A DNA stretch of 64,000 bases from Loripinus fragilis (taxonomy: Eukaryota > Mollusca > Bivalvia > Lucinida > Lucinidae): assembly GCA_964019695.1 (NCBI GenBank), contig OZ026525.1, positions 73,462,260-73,526,259 on the forward strand. The letters are read 5' to 3'. The notes beneath the pieces are model-generated. The model searched no databases, was not told the DNA's origin, and saw only the letters and a list, made by a program, of their open reading frames with translations. Of the stretch, positions 1 to 11,779 are shown one piece after another (positions within the stretch are counted from its first letter, which is position 1; each line of letters begins with the position of its first letter). Both the position numbers and the translations under genes were made by a program.

Positions 1-149
1 ATTGGCAAGTTCTCAAATATGTCAGTTGTTTAAAAAATGACTTAATCGCTACCCGAAAGTGGTCAAAAGAAACAATTCCGACTTCATAATGAGGATTTGG
101 TCTGCTGGGCATTTGAATTTCAAACGTGTGTCAATTGTAAGGGAGGTAA

Positions 150-312
150 TTTGGAAAATACGAGTGTGGTCACATGCTGGGAAAGGGCTGCCCTCTTGAC
201 TCTCGTTTGTGGTGTCTAACTGTGAGTTTGTCACTTTCCCATTGGTATCCTGGGTCAGGTGTGGTACTTGATTGTATAGATTCCTGATCTTTGCACCCTT
301 ACTTACTTTCAA
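150..312 (+). mobile_element. Penelope-like element, 3' end fragment (lineage 1)
   Basis: This matches the 3' tail that follows the Penelope-like reverse transcriptase remnant at 47089-48335: the same run from the TTTGTGGTGTCTAA region through GATTGTATAGATTCCTGATC to a CTTACTTAC terminus. Only about 150 bp of 3' UTR remain, as expected for a strongly 5'-truncated copy. There is no coding content; the reverse-strand frame here is incidental. Confidence 0.7.
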
Positions 313-1079
313 CTAAAAACTGTACGAAAAGTGTGAACATAACATTCAGTTTTAAACCGTTTTCAATGTCTTGCTTTTGGATCTAAACATTTGACAGAAA
401 AATGATTTTTTTAGTCGAAAACTATTCACACTATTGCCAGATAAGCTGTTTTAGCAAGGGGGCATACAATCAGACTTTACATTATGTGAAATGTCAACGT
501 GTTAATGTCATCGTACTCTTGAACGTTTGTCAACATTTTTGACTATCAAATTAAAAGTCTTATTTCTTCTAAACTGTGAATCTAAAAGGTAAAATGATAG
601 TCCATGAAAGAAAGACAAAAAATTAAGATTTTCAATGTCAGATTTTTTAATATAAAATTTACTCTAAAAACGAAATCATATTTTGGGGGAATTACCAAAA
701 TATATAATGCAATATCATGTTACCGCTTGGGAAAACAAATACTTTTTCACGTTTTCTAAAACGCTTGAGGTCATGAGCAATAATTCAAATTAAAATAAAA
801 AAGCTGGATGACCATTACAACTTTTTAGCTGAACATTTAAGACTTAGCTTATGTCCAGAAAATTGGTCAAATACTGAAAGCTTCCACACGAGATTATGAA
901 AAAATGAGCACGGTGACATATCCTTTTTATTTCATAAATTGACAGTCCATGTATAAAACAGACTCTATTTAAAGAATTGAAAAGATTTCAATTTGTAAAG
1001 TATTTATTTGCATATGTCCTTAAGTATTAAAGCAGGTGAATATGTAGTAGGGATAGGAATATAATACACTTCTACTGCC
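313..1079. other. AT-rich non-coding stretch
   Basis: No long open frame, tandem repeat or terminal inverted repeat was seen here. It is AT-rich filler between a retroelement tail and a tRNA-like SINE head. Confidence 0.5.
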
Positions 1080-1084
1080 TTGCG

Positions 1085-1165
1085 GTAGAAGCCAGCTTCA
1101 CAGCGACGTGGTAGAGTGTTTGCCTTTAGATCCCGCAGCCCAGGTTCGATCCCCACCTAGGACAA
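1085..1165 (+). repeat. tRNA-like SINE head (degenerate)
   Basis: An A-box-like GTGGTAGAGTG and a B-box GGTTCGATCCC are spaced as in a tRNA gene, with a short degenerate anticodon-loop region between. The acceptor stem does not pair convincingly, so this is more likely a tRNA-derived SINE head than a working tRNA. No clear SINE body follows. Confidence 0.5.
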
Positions 1166-2256
1166 ACATTGGCTACATTTCTTCAAAAAAGATAGCAGGT
1201 GTTGAAAAATGGCTGTAAAAATGTCAGATTGTAATATATTTTGAAAGCCGAAACTTTTGAAATTTACTGAAAAACATTCTGTTTAAGTTCAAATTAGTAT
1301 AGACACTGAAAAAATAATAATGCAGAGCAGTGAACTGGACGGAAAATAATGACATGAAAATGATCTGACTGCAGTATACTTTGGCTGTAAAAATAAACTA
1401 AATACGCAAATGCAGGAATACGGGGTATGTATGATTTCTGATGTATCATAACAGTGTTCTGTTTGAAAATAATATTTTTTTAATAAATGTTGATGGATAT
1501 AAGCTATGGATGGATCCTAAGAAAATCTGCTGAATTTCACTGTCAGCCCAGATATTTGTGCCACAAGCAGCATAACCAGTGTTATATCATTTGTGTAATT
1601 TATTATTTTCAGTTGAAAGTACCATTTTGGGTTACATATTTACAGAACATTTATTTTTTGGGGTCAGCGGTACAAATACCCCACCTACCGCCAGTATGAC
1701 GGTGAATAGATTACTCATATAATAGGAAGATGTGAACCTATCTTGTTACCGGCTCACGATTATAGCATATAAGCACCATTTTCACCAAAAATGAAAAAAA
1801 TGAGCAATATCCATAGCTATGTAAAAACGGAAGAAGTTTAGAACCCAAGTCAAATTTTCAAACTGTTTCAGAAATCAGGGGTGGTCGAAATGAATAACAC
1901 CCACGACCTCTAGATGATAGTATTTCTATAATAATTTTGCATTCTGAAGTAGAAAATATAACAAATAGTGATATGTTTAAACTTTCAGACAATTTTGCAT
2001 TCCTCGTTTTCAAATTATCCAAATTAAAATGTACTTAACTTTCTGTAAATGAAACAACTTTTGCCATTTTGGGAACTCGCTAATGGCCACTGAATGTAGG
2101 TATGGATATCTGAAGATTGGAAATAGTTTCCTAGTATCTCAGATCAAAGATAAATTCGAATAAATCATAGTAAACGAGTCATGGAAAGTTTCAATCTATT
2201 TAACTACTACAGTTGGGTAATTCTACTTTCTGTATTAATGTCTGCTGTCTTTTGTA
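1166..2256. other. AT-rich non-coding stretch
   Basis: Nothing recognisable was found. The 70-codon forward frame at 1487-1699 has no motif and unremarkable composition. Confidence 0.45.
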
Positions 2257-2293
<37 letters not shown>

Positions 2294-2294
2294 G
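2257..2294. repeat. (ATT)n microsatellite
   Basis: About a dozen uninterrupted ATT triplets, ending just before gactatc. Confidence 0.95.
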
Positions 2295-2441
2295 ACTATC
2301 AAAAAATAATTATAATTATACATACACTATCATTGTCAAACCACTTAAAACCAAATCTGGCCTGATGCTTTGTGTAGTCCGATCTGGGTCCAAACTATTA
2401 GCAAATGTTATCAGCAGCAGACGATACAGGCAGGTAAAGAG

Positions 2442-2675
2442 TTAACCCTTAATGCGCCAATCACAACAAAAATAGTCTGCTTTTCTCGTCTGCTGAAATC
2501 TTTAAGAAGCCTCTATGGCAAACAGTGTGGACCCAGATCAGACTGCTCTAATAGGAGTAGTCTGTTCTGGGTCCACGTTGTTTACTTCTGTTCTTAATTT
2601 GTCGGTAATGCAAGGAGACGACTTCAGCAGACGATATTTTCAGATACATTTTTTTCTTGGCGCTTTAAGGGTTAA
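2442..2675. mobile_element. 234-bp TTAA-flanked foldback MITE (GATCTGG family)
   Basis: The termini are CCCTTAATGCGCCAA and its near-complement TTGGCGCTTTAAGGG, each bordered by TTAA. The interior is itself palindromic: GTGGACCCAGATCAGACTGC and, in inverse, GTCTGTTCTGGGTCCAC meet near the centre. TTAA target duplication with a CCC-starting terminus is typical of piggyBac-type elements, so a non-autonomous piggyBac relative is the best guess. The GGACCCAGATCAG core recurs many times in this window. Overlapping short open frames are artefacts of the palindrome. Confidence 0.7.
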
Positions 2676-2809
2676 ATTCAAACTTGAGACTGCTGGTACT
2701 TATCGCATAGGCGATCGACGAAGCTCAGACGAGGCTGCGTATTCGTGCAGTCTTACAAGTACCAGAGCCTTTGTTGCACGCAGACACAAAGTATTGTATT
2801 CTTTGCCTT

Positions 2810-3830
2810 TTCGCTTACTGTAAAGGCGGCGCCTCATGAATGCGTAATTAGGACTGGTCAACCTTAGACAAAGGTAAAAGCTGAAAATGAGGCGTGGTTT
2901 TATTCATAAGTAACTGTATCATCTTGCGCCATTTTTTTAATATCTCAGTATAGACGCAAAACACATTATTTAGACCTTAAAATGACAGCAAAATAACTGC
3001 ATCTGAAAATGTCTATTTAACATAAGCATAGATGCAAACATTGTGGACCCAGATCAGACTGCTCCTGGGTCCAAACTGTTTGTCTATGAGGCTTCACATA
3101 TTTTAGTGGACAACAAAAAACATACATTTTGTGATTATGCGCTTTAAGGGTTAATAAATGTGAGTTCAGTGTGTATTACTCGACTTTTCGCTTACTGTAA
3201 AGGCGGCTCCTCATGAATGCGTAATTAGGACTAGTCAACCTTAGGCATAGGTAACAGCTGGAAAGGAGGCGTGGTTTTATGCAAAAGTAACTGTATCATC
3301 TTGTGCGACCACCTTAGTCATTATTTAGTCCTTAAAACGCCAGCAAAATAACTGCATCTGAAAATGTCTATTAAACATAAGCAGGGAGGCAAACATTGTG
3401 GACCACAATCAGACTGCTCCTACAGGAGCAGTCTGATCTGGTTCCACACCGTTTATCTATGAGGCTTCAAATAGTTTAGTGGACGACAAAAACATACATT
3501 TTGTGATTATGCGCTTTAAGGGTTAAGAAATGTGAGTTTAGTGTGTATACGGTTAGGATTTTCATGAAATGCACGAACGTTTGCGCGGCTCAAAAAGCTT
3601 ATTAACTCTTTCACCAAATTATAAATAAAACCTGATTCCCTTCCTTAGCAGATGAAATAGCCGAACCACGCCCAGATATGAATATTAAAGTTGCCGCCTT
3701 TACAGTAAGCGAAAAGTCAAGTAATATACGGTTAGGATTTTCATGAAATGTACGCCACGTTTGCAAGGCCCGAAAAGCTTATTAACTCCAAGTCTTTACC
3801 AAATTATAAGTAGAAATCCATTTCTTTTCG
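2810..3830. mobile_element. TA-MITE host copy split by a sibling insertion
   Basis: The left half (2810-3175) and right half (3725 to about 3830) belong to one TA-MITE copy. They are separated by a complete copy of the same family at 3176-3724. Removing the inserted copy with one TA restores the GTGTGTATACGG read in the intact sibling. The right half diverges after about 3830, so the host copy is also truncated. Confidence 0.75.
3176..3724. mobile_element. Complete 549-bp TA-MITE (Tc1/mariner-type target site)
   Basis: The terminal inverted repeats are about 32 bp, beginning TTACTYGACTTTTCGCTTAC and continuing into TGTAAAGGCGGC. TA flanks both ends (3174-3175 and 3725-3726). The interior carries a palindrome around GGACCACAATCAGACTGC plus a TTTAAGGGTTAA end, resembling the independent TTAA foldback at 2442-2675. 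No coding capacity is seen. The TA duplication suggests mobilisation by a Tc1/mariner-like transposase supplied elsewhere. Confidence 0.85.
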
Positions 3831-4326
3831 GTCGGTCTTTCTTGCGAATGTTATAGATTAACGCTGAAGCACTTTTCATGAGGTTTTATGTTTTAAGCAT
3901 GAATTTCGTGAGTATGTGTCTAAATATAGTATTAAGTCACGCTTTTTCTGAGTGAGCTTTAAGCAGATTCTATATAAGGAATATAAGGTATATTTAATTC
4001 AGTCGACGTTTCTGCTTCACAAAAGTAAGAGGTATTTCTTTTTGTTCGTCAAATCTTTCAATGTAAGATATTTCCCAAAAACCGTTATAACTTTCAATAA
4101 CTGTATGAAATCTTGTGGTAACTTAAATTTAGTACCAAAACATATAAAAACCTCACTGTAGGAATCTCTTCGTTTAATTGTAGATTTTAATATTCAGGTT
4201 TCAGTTTATGGATCATGACTCAGTTTTTGGAATTTTAGCTTAATATGAAGCTTGAAAATATTATTTTTTACATTTTGTGAGATGGTTGTTAGACGCGTTC
4301 TGTTTCATTGGATTGATTTTTGAGTA
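3831..4326. other. AT-rich non-coding stretch
   Basis: No repeat, motif or convincing coding frame was seen. Confidence 0.45.
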
Positions 4327-4937
4327 AAGTAAGTAAAGGTGCAAAGATCAGGAATCGATACAATCAAGTACCACACCTGACCCAGGATACCAATGGGAAA
4401 GTGACAAACTCACAGAAGACACCACAAACGAGAGCCAAGAGGTCAGCGCTTTCCCATCAGGTGACCACAAAGCACATATAAACAGACGCGCACAGACATA
4501 GCAAACACAAGACAGAACAAAAACATAAAAGATCCACAAAAGAAGTACCGCCTTGGAACGGTCAGTAAAATATTTTACTGGAGGGCTTAAACCGGTTTAA
4601 CAGCGCCAACCTCACCCTTAATTCAGATGTGGATCAAGACACATAGATATTTGGTTTGCATGAAAGACCCCTAACTTATCAATGCATCATCTCCTAAAAC
4701 ATATAAATCAAGATTTAACAAGGAGATAAAGCAAGGATAAGGACTCAACAGTAAATTAAACTGAATACCGGAGCAAAAGAAATCCAACAGGTAAACCCCT
4801 GTGGGCCCGACAAACAGCCAAAGCATCAGGCCCCTACCATCTCATCAATAGATAAGTCTTTAAGTCGGAACCATCATAGAGTCTGAAGTCCGACCCACCG
4901 GCGTGCAATTAAAGAGGAAAGCAAAGTTGCCAAAGTT
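4327..4937 (-). mobile_element. Penelope-like element, 3' end copy (lineage 1, reverse)
   Basis: This is the reverse complement of the tail at 47690-48335. It contains the last codons of the reverse transcriptase frame (region ending near 4937), the GACCGTTCCAAGGCGGTACT block near 4550 and the GATTCCTGATCTTTGCACC terminus at 4330-4360. About 610 bp remain, so this is a 5'-truncated insertion with a well-preserved 3' end. Confidence 0.8.
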
Positions 4938-6755
4938 GCTTTCAAGATGCTCTCAAGAGCAGCTTTTTTATAATGGAATGTTAAAGCATGATGTTATGTT
5001 ATAATTCAGTTAAGTGTAACATGTCATAACAGTGGTTTTGGAAAGTATTTCCAAGTTTTTCAGGCTGGTACTTAACGGTGTGTATATTGATGGTAATGTT
5101 CTGGTTGCTTGATTGGTTGAAAAGACGAGACTGCTCCTACAGGAAGCAAAAGGATGTAGAAGGTATAATGGGCCAGGATATGACAAAAGGTACCTTATGG
5201 TTATGTTAATCAAAAATTTAGATTATGTTGCCTCTGCAAAGTACGATTACTTAAGAGCATTCCCTGGAGGTTTAAAGCAACAAATGTAATCCGGTTAAAA
5301 ACGTGCTGTCAAAAAGAACGTTAAACCTAATATGACGTCAGAGTGCTAGTTTCCAGTTGTTTGTTGGTTATTGTTGACTCGGTTTAACATCAAACAAGTA
5401 TAATGTATTCACATGCGTTATGCATGAACTATATTGTAAATGCAAATGAAATTGTACGAATTTATGCTTGCTAAGTCGTATTATAAGCATTTAAGTGACC
5501 CACCCTTCATTATGAGCCCTTGTATGTGTTATGGCCAAATTGTTGTCATGGAAACAGGCAGCACACAAAACTTTAAATACAATCAGAAATATTTGCTACT
5601 TTGATGACATCAAGTTTTAGATACATTTTTGTGGTACTTTAAAAGCATGTGAAATTTGTCATTTTAGGCGTTTTTAAATGTCTGTTATGTCATAATTTGC
5701 TGGAATGTCTTAAGGACCCTTTTCTCAGATCCGCGCTCATATGCATTTCATTTGCTTGTCAAATATTTCAGTCCACCAGCATATTATATGTATATCAGTT
5801 TCAGCTTGTAGCTTCAGTATGTAGTTCACATGACTCCATTACTGTGAGATTTTCATAAACGGTTCTAGCTAAGTTGTTGTCAAGAATAATTTTGCAGACA
5901 ATTATTAACTTTAAACCAATTTTATATTTTAAAGAGTAGTGGAAAATTTAAATCTTAACTGAACTTGTATATCCGGTATTATAGGACCTTAAACGTTTCA
6001 ACATGTGAAATGTTTTGGTGTAGATGCTTTGTAATAGGAGAAATTTAGTTATACAAAATTTTTGTAAAGAGCACTTTAGTTTTTCTAAGTGGTATAAATT
6101 CTATTTTTTGCAAAACAGAGTAAACTTTATTTAAAGAGTGAGTAAACACTCCTGGGACGGGAGCATAGAGTTGAGGTTCTATATAAAAAGCTTTTTTGAA
6201 CGTACAGAAGAGTTAGGGAACTTTCAGGGAAATTTTCTGTAGGCTTAAAATTCTAGCTTGAACATGCCTCTGTGTGAACGTCCTGCTGGTCAGAGCATGG
6301 AAAAATCCTACCTCCCCCTCCCACAGGGAGTTAGGGTTAGGTAGCCCGCTCGCAGATTAAGGAAAATACAGCACAAATATGAACTAGAAAAGGATACAAG
6401 GGTGTATTTGAATATACCTCTGTGAAGTGTTGAGATATTAGAAAACAGCGTTTTTGAACAGGATTTCTAAGTTTTTCAGGCTGGTATGATTGACAGACTG
6501 TGGGGCAAGACGAACAAGAAGAATTGAGAAGATTTTGTTGTATATGTGAATTTTGTTTTTGTACTTATCATAAGTAAATAAAAGTAATGTCGAAAATCTG
6601 AAGCAGAAGCGGCATTCCAAACAAAACCTGTGTTTTGTTTCTTTTTCTCTAAAGAATAGTTTTTGAATTGTAAATCTGGTTTGCAATGCAGGATCTAACC
6701 TTTAGAGTGTTAGAAAAGACTATATTTATTTTCGGACGATCAAAGAGAGGGAGAA
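4938..6755. other. Non-coding stretch with one short duplicated motif
   Basis: Mostly featureless AT-rich DNA. The phrase TTTCTAAGTTTTTCAGGCTG near 6465 recurs in diverged form near 5050, which suggests two remnants of an unknown repeat. No supported gene. Confidence 0.4.
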
Positions 6756-7328
6756 AATAAATGTGGGTTCAGTGTGTATACGGTTAAGCTCCATTCTCAC
6801 TGTGCCGATGTAGCCACGGTTCATCCCGATGCAGGACAGCCGGTATACCGTGATGTACCGGGACACATTTCATCAAAAATAAATTGCGTTCTCACCTTGC
6901 CGACGTTACCCCGGTATAGCCGCGGTTCTCGAGAAAGCAAGACGCCGGTTGATCCCCGGTTCACCACGGAGCACTTACGGTGCAGCACGGTGGAGCCACG
7001 GTTCGTGCCGGTATACCCCGGTGTTATCCAGGTTGTTCACGGTGATGTCCCGGTAACTGCCGGTCATTGCCGGTAGGGCCACGGTTGCGTCCCGGTGCTA
7101 CTCTACGCTATAAAACCAGGATAAAAACGTTGAGTAACATCAGTTTTCTTCTGTCTCTATCGCATAACAGTTATGACACAAATTGGACTGCACAGCCATA
7201 TACGAGTTACTAGAGGAATCATGATCTGTGTAGCGAAAGCAAATGCCTAGTAACCTCGCAGCTCATTTGCATGACAAATAAGCAGAAGCAGACCTGTTTT
7301 CTTACGACGAGGTTTAAATGTTGTTGAT

Positions 7329-7591
7329 CTGGGCCCAGAATTACAATGCCTCCTTAAAGTTAAGGAAGACTTAATTTAAGTATTGATACTTCAACATGTA
7401 CATTAAATGCTTAATAAATTGCCAAGACCGATGCAGTACTCATGGTCAAAGGTATCATTATGATCTACAGAAAAAATGAAACTATTTTGGTTTTAATCAG
7501 TTTGGAAACGTTTATTTTTCGCATCCTGGAAATTCAATACTTAACTTAAGTACTCCTTAACTTTAAGGATATATTGTAATTCTAGGCCCAG
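7329..7591. mobile_element. 263-bp MITE, CTGGGCC-termini family, copy 1
   Basis: Inverted termini CTGGGCCCAGAATTACAATG and its complement near 7575-7591 are followed by CCTTAAAGTTAAGGA-type subterminal sequence. A second copy of nearly the same length and sequence lies at 33886-34147. The target duplication is unclear. It is nested inside the TTAA element. Confidence 0.75.
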
Positions 7592-7753
7592 ATTGTCTTG
7601 CTTTTTCGTAAAAATATATAAACACTTTGAGCGGGGCATGAGATTTCCAACAATGTGATATTTTGAGAAGTCTGACAAGCCTGTGCAGTCCCTAATTAAG
7701 CTTTAAAGTTGTTCGGTCAGTAGCTTAACAGTCATAGAATAATCAAGCGACTA

Positions 7754-7804
7754 GCAAGGCTCTGATCAGACTGCGCCTAGGCGCAGGCTGATCTGAGGCT
7801 TTGC
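7754..7804. repeat. Palindrome around TGCGCCTAGGCGCA
   Basis: GCAAGGCTCTGATCAGACTG and its near-complement flank the self-complementary centre TGCGCCTAGGCGCA. It is related in sequence to the GATCTGG family. Confidence 0.8.
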
Positions 7805-8658
7805 TAATGGAAACTACCACATTGTTGTAAATCTCATGTCGTGGCTCATATATGCTTGACTCTTCAGTAACTATAAGTGCATTTATTCATAAGCTTTGTA
7901 AATGAGCACATTTATACTGCTGACAATTTAACCAACTTGTGACGAATGGACTTTCCCATCCTTATCATTTGGATGAATCCACTTTCATTTATGTGCAGCA
8001 GGAGTGACTTTTTCATTTTTATTTTGCATTTTATTACATATTCATAGGCAGTGGAACCGCACGGTTTATCACGGTGGAGACACGGATGTTCCCGGATTGC
8101 GCCGGTATCGCACCGACGCCGTCCCGGTGGAGACACGGTTGCTCCCGGCGTCTTCCCGGTTTATCACGGTATTTGACAGCCTTCCCGGTTACTCCCGGTG
8201 AGTCCCGGTTGTTTTAAACATTTTAAAACAACCGGGGACATGAGCCGGTTTAACAAGGTTCAACACGGTTCATCCCGGTTCTCCAAGGTTGTCCACGGTG
8301 CCGCCACGGTTGTGACACGGTTCATCACGATTCATCCCGGATCATCAAACCGGGATGAACCGGCACCTTAAACCGGCACAGTGAGAACGGAGCTTAAGGA
8401 TTTTTATGAAATGCACGCATGTTTGCGCGGCCCAAAAAGCTTATTAACTCTAAGTCTTTACCAAATTATAAATAGAACTTGATTTCCCTTGTTTAGCATA
8501 TGAAATAGCCGAACCACGCCCAGATATGAATATTAGAATTGCCGCCTTTACAGTAAGTGAAAAGTCTATAAATACTTTTTTTAAGTAGTAATGAAGGTTC
8601 GTGCCAAAACTTAGATCTGGTCCCACTGGATGCTTGTGCGTGCAGTTTTATGTAGTTA

Positions 8659-9183
8659 TTACTTGACTTTTCGCTTACTGTAAAGGCGGCAACTTTAATA
8701 TTCATATCTGAGCGTTGTTCGGCTATTTCATCTGCTCAGTAAGGGAAATAAGGTTTTATTTATAATTTGGTAAAGAGTTAATAAGCTTTTTGTGCCGAGC
8801 AAACGTGCGTGCATTTCATGAAACTCCTAACCGTATAGACACTGAACTCACATTTATCAACCCTTAAAGCGCATAATCACAAAATGTATGTTTTTGTCGT
8901 CCACTTAAATATTTGAAGCCTCATAGACAAACAGTGTAGGAGCAGTCTGATCTGGGTCCACAATGTTTGCCTCTTTGCCCATGTTACATAGACATTTTTA
9001 GATGCAATTAATTTGCTGGCGTTTTAAGGACTAAATAATGTATTTTGTGTCTATATTGAGGTAATGACGTTAGATGATACAGTTGCTTTTGAATAAAACC
9101 ACGCCTCATTTTCAGCTTTCACCTATGTCTAAGGTTTCGCATTCATGAGGCGCCGCCTTTACAGTAAGCGAAAAATCAAGTAA
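8659..9183. mobile_element. Complete 525-bp TA-MITE, inverted relative to 3176-3724
   Basis: It begins TTACTTGACTTTTCGCTTAC and ends in the complementary sequence, with TA at 8657-8658 and 9184-9185. Inside is an embedded foldback running from CCCTTAAAGCGCATAATCAC (near 8861) to a decayed GCGTTTTAAGGAC end (near 9020), with the GTCTGATCTGGGTCCAC core between. That arrangement matches the free-standing TTAA element at 2442-2675. Confidence 0.85.
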
Positions 9184-9550
9184 TACATGCTAGGTAATTT
9201 GTCATGCTTTTGTTGTCGTATGCTGACCTTTGTTAAAATAAACCTTTTTGCAAAAACATCTTCCAAGAACACAATCAGAGTGCCTAACGGTTTGAATCCA
9301 GATTAGGACCGCCGTTTTGTCGTTCCTGATCTGGATCCAAACAGTTTGCAAAGGTTTCCATGAGATGACAAAAATCTCCAAAATAAAAAATGGCAGGATT
9401 AGTTGTAAAGATTAACAACAAACATGTACATATACTCAAACGAAAAAGAAATGTCCGATTTTCACGGTACTGTATCTTTCGATCCAGTTAAGATGTTGCA
9501 GCAAAAATAAAACCAAAATGTTTATCAAACGTCCGAAACACAAAAAATGG
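9184..9550. other. Spacer with one GATCTGG-family relic
   Basis: A relic near 9285-9355 contains TCCAGATTAGGACC and, inverted, CCTGATCTGGATCCAAAC. Nothing else is recognised. Confidence 0.5.
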
Positions 9551-9631
9551 TAATAACTCTTGAAGATAAGAAGATACAATCAAATAAGTATTATTTATTT
9601 TATTGTATCTTCTTACCTTCAAGAGTTATTA
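9551..9631. repeat. 81-nt hairpin, 30-bp arms
   Basis: TAATAACTCTTGAAGATAAG with the following AAGATACAAT pairs with the downstream arm ending AGAGTTATTA, with one mismatch. The loop is about 21 nt and AT-rich. It is hairpin-precursor sized, but near-perfect arms also fit a small palindromic element. Strand of any transcript is unknown. Confidence 0.8.
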
Positions 9632-11573
9632 AACCTAATGTGCACACAGCTTTTTTCCAATATCATTAGGAAGTTTATCATTTAAACGTAACAAATTTAA
9701 CGCTAAATGGCAACCAGAAGCGTCCGACGATGAAAAAACATCTAAAAATCCCAAGTCTGCTTATTGAACGAGCGAAGTTGCAGTTCCAAACCTTCTATTT
9801 ACGAAATTAACTAAAACTACCTCCCTTTGAATTAATCAAATAACAATTTAAGAACTTCCAAATCTCCTTAACCATACAGCATTTTGAGACCGTTTTTGTT
9901 TTAATGTGTTGTGCTTGTTTATGACAACAATTACACAATAGAAATAAACAAAAACTATGGCTGATGTCGGGCATCAAAGGTTCACTAAATCTGTGTTTTA
10001 TACCCCACCCCTAACTGCAAAATCATCTGAGAATTCCCATTATCAATTGTTTTGATGCTGATTAGTCTTAATTAATGTTAAAATGCTTGTGATGTCGAAA
10101 AAAAATCAAATTTGTTCGATTCTGTTGATTATCAAAATGCTGGACAAACAATGAATTTTCTGAGTGTTTCACACCCGCTCATGATCGATGTTTTGTGACG
10201 TCAGAGTATGTTACAGATTAATGGCTGTGGCGGTAAAAGCAGTGGATACAACTAGCCAGCATATCTTACTAGAGAGTTTGCTCAGTGATGTTTAATTATG
10301 CTTTAATTGCTCGGTATTATGACGGACACACAAGCTATAGATGACGTGACTTTTAATTTTAAGGGTACTCGTGTTCACTGCGTTGTCAGCGGCTCTACTG
10401 ATTATCAAATTAATTTCTCTTAGATGCAAATCGGTTCTAAACAATCAAAGTTTGTCTGGTGCAAATATCATTGATATGCGTTCATACATTTAGAACTGGC
10501 AGACATAAATGTCGAGCGGACATAACTTTATTGTTTGAGTATATATGCGCATGCGATATGTACCCAAAATTCACAAGCTGACCCAACAACGATGCCAGAT
10601 TGTACATTTTCTTTTGTTGTCATTACAGTACGTACACACTGGATCTTTTACTGTGAAAAAAAAGTCAAAAAAGTCAACTGTCAAAATAGTAAGATATAAC
10701 TCTTTCACAGATACTACAATTTTCTTTTGTGACACGAAATCTTGATCTCTTACTTGTCGATTTACTACAGAGATACACACACAAATACTGCAACTTACCT
10801 GTCTTAAATATTAATATAAAGCCAAAACTAAGATAAGCTGATATATGCATGTTTCCTAAAATTTATTGCTATTATTTTATCTATTTAAATCTGACTAGTC
10901 TAATATGAACGACCAGCGGCAGAGCCCTGTATAGTAGTCATATGACGTAATGATAACAGTGAATATTGAAACCTAGCTTCTTCTAACTTCTAGTCTGGCC
11001 CGGTCTGGTTCGATTATGTAATACCAACTCACCATTATGATTTCTTTTAAACTTTTACTTATATTCTTACCCGTATTATGGACTGAATTGTTTGCTTCTT
11101 TGATATAAGATGCACTTGGAGATTGTATATTAAGAGGAACTTTTACTGGCTCCATAAAAATATCAACAAAATATGAAGCCTGTGCTACTTTGCACACGTT
11201 TAATTTTTGTTTCAAATTTCTTGCAACAGCTATATGTACAAGTAACTAAGCTCGTATGCAAGTGCAACACTCATCAGACAACGTATTCATTCGCCAGCAG
11301 TGACAATTTCGCTGTGATCGACGGCGAATCCACGCCTGTCTCGCACGTGCAAAACATACATTGTGGTACATGTAGCAGCATTGGCTATTCGAGTTCACAA
11401 TGGCTATTCCGCTATTCCATTTACAATCCAACTAAACCATCTTAAATTGTTTATATGATTAAAATGCTATGAATCTTAAAATAAAGACTCTATTTTTGAT
11501 ATTTATAATAAAATGTAAATATAAGAGAAAAGCTTCCTTTTTTTGGATATTTACACACACTGTTAAGTTAGGG
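9632..11573. other. Non-coding stretch
   Basis: No recognised repeat or gene. Forward and reverse frames at 10545-10780 and 11173-11445 overlap each other and show no domain; I do not regard them as genes. Confidence 0.4.
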
Positions 11574-11706
11574 ATATTCCATGCAAACCAAACATCTATG
11601 TGTCTTGATCAACATCAGAATTAAGGGCGAGGTTGGCACCTTTAAACATGTTTAAGCACTACATTTTTACTGACCGTTCCAAGGCGGTGCTTCTCTTGTG
11701 GGTCTA
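11574..11706 (+). mobile_element. Penelope-like 3' UTR fragment (lineage 1)
   Basis: CATCTATGTGTCTTGATCAA, AATTAAGGGCGAGGTTGGC and CTGACCGTTCCAAGGCGGTG occur in the same order as in the tail at 47995-48120. The terminal block is missing. Confidence 0.75.
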
Positions 11707-11779
11707 GACTGGGTCATGACCCCTTCTTCGATTTAACAGGTAATCTTGAGCTGTCATCTTGTGCTATCTTACCAGGCTT

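Larger units (their letters stand above)
6788..8393. mobile_element. 1.6-kb TTAA-flanked DNA transposon with CCGGT-rich subterminal arrays
   Basis: The ends are a 20-bp inverted repeat with one mismatch, GCTCCRTTCTCACTGTGCCG, bordered by TTAA at 6784-6787 and 8394-8397. About 300 bp inside each end are packed with variants of CCGGT, CACGGTT and CATCCCGGT, in contrast to the AT-rich middle. Dense subterminal motifs are typical transposase-binding regions in several DNA transposon superfamilies. TTAA duplication suggests the piggyBac type. No transposase frame is present, so it is non-autonomous. A 263-bp MITE (7329-7591) and a palindrome (7754-7804) lie in the middle. Confidence 0.8.
6756..8576. 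mobile_element. Truncated TA-MITE copy carrying the 1.6-kb TTAA element
   Basis: The left part (6756-6783) matches the ATGTGRGTTCAGTGTGTATA block of the TA-MITE. The right part (8398-8576) matches its other half, ending in CCGCCTTTACAGTAAGTGAA. The two are separated exactly by the TTAA-flanked element at 6788-8393. The left terminus is missing. Confidence 0.75.

Noticed and set aside
6774..7076. 100-codon frame over the CCGGT array
   Set aside because: Lies entirely in the repetitive subterminal array of the TTAA element; a similar artefact occurs at 8004-8201.
10545..11445. Overlapping 60-90-codon frames on both strands
   Set aside because: No domain, no conserved motif and mutual overlap; indistinguishable from chance in AT-rich DNA.
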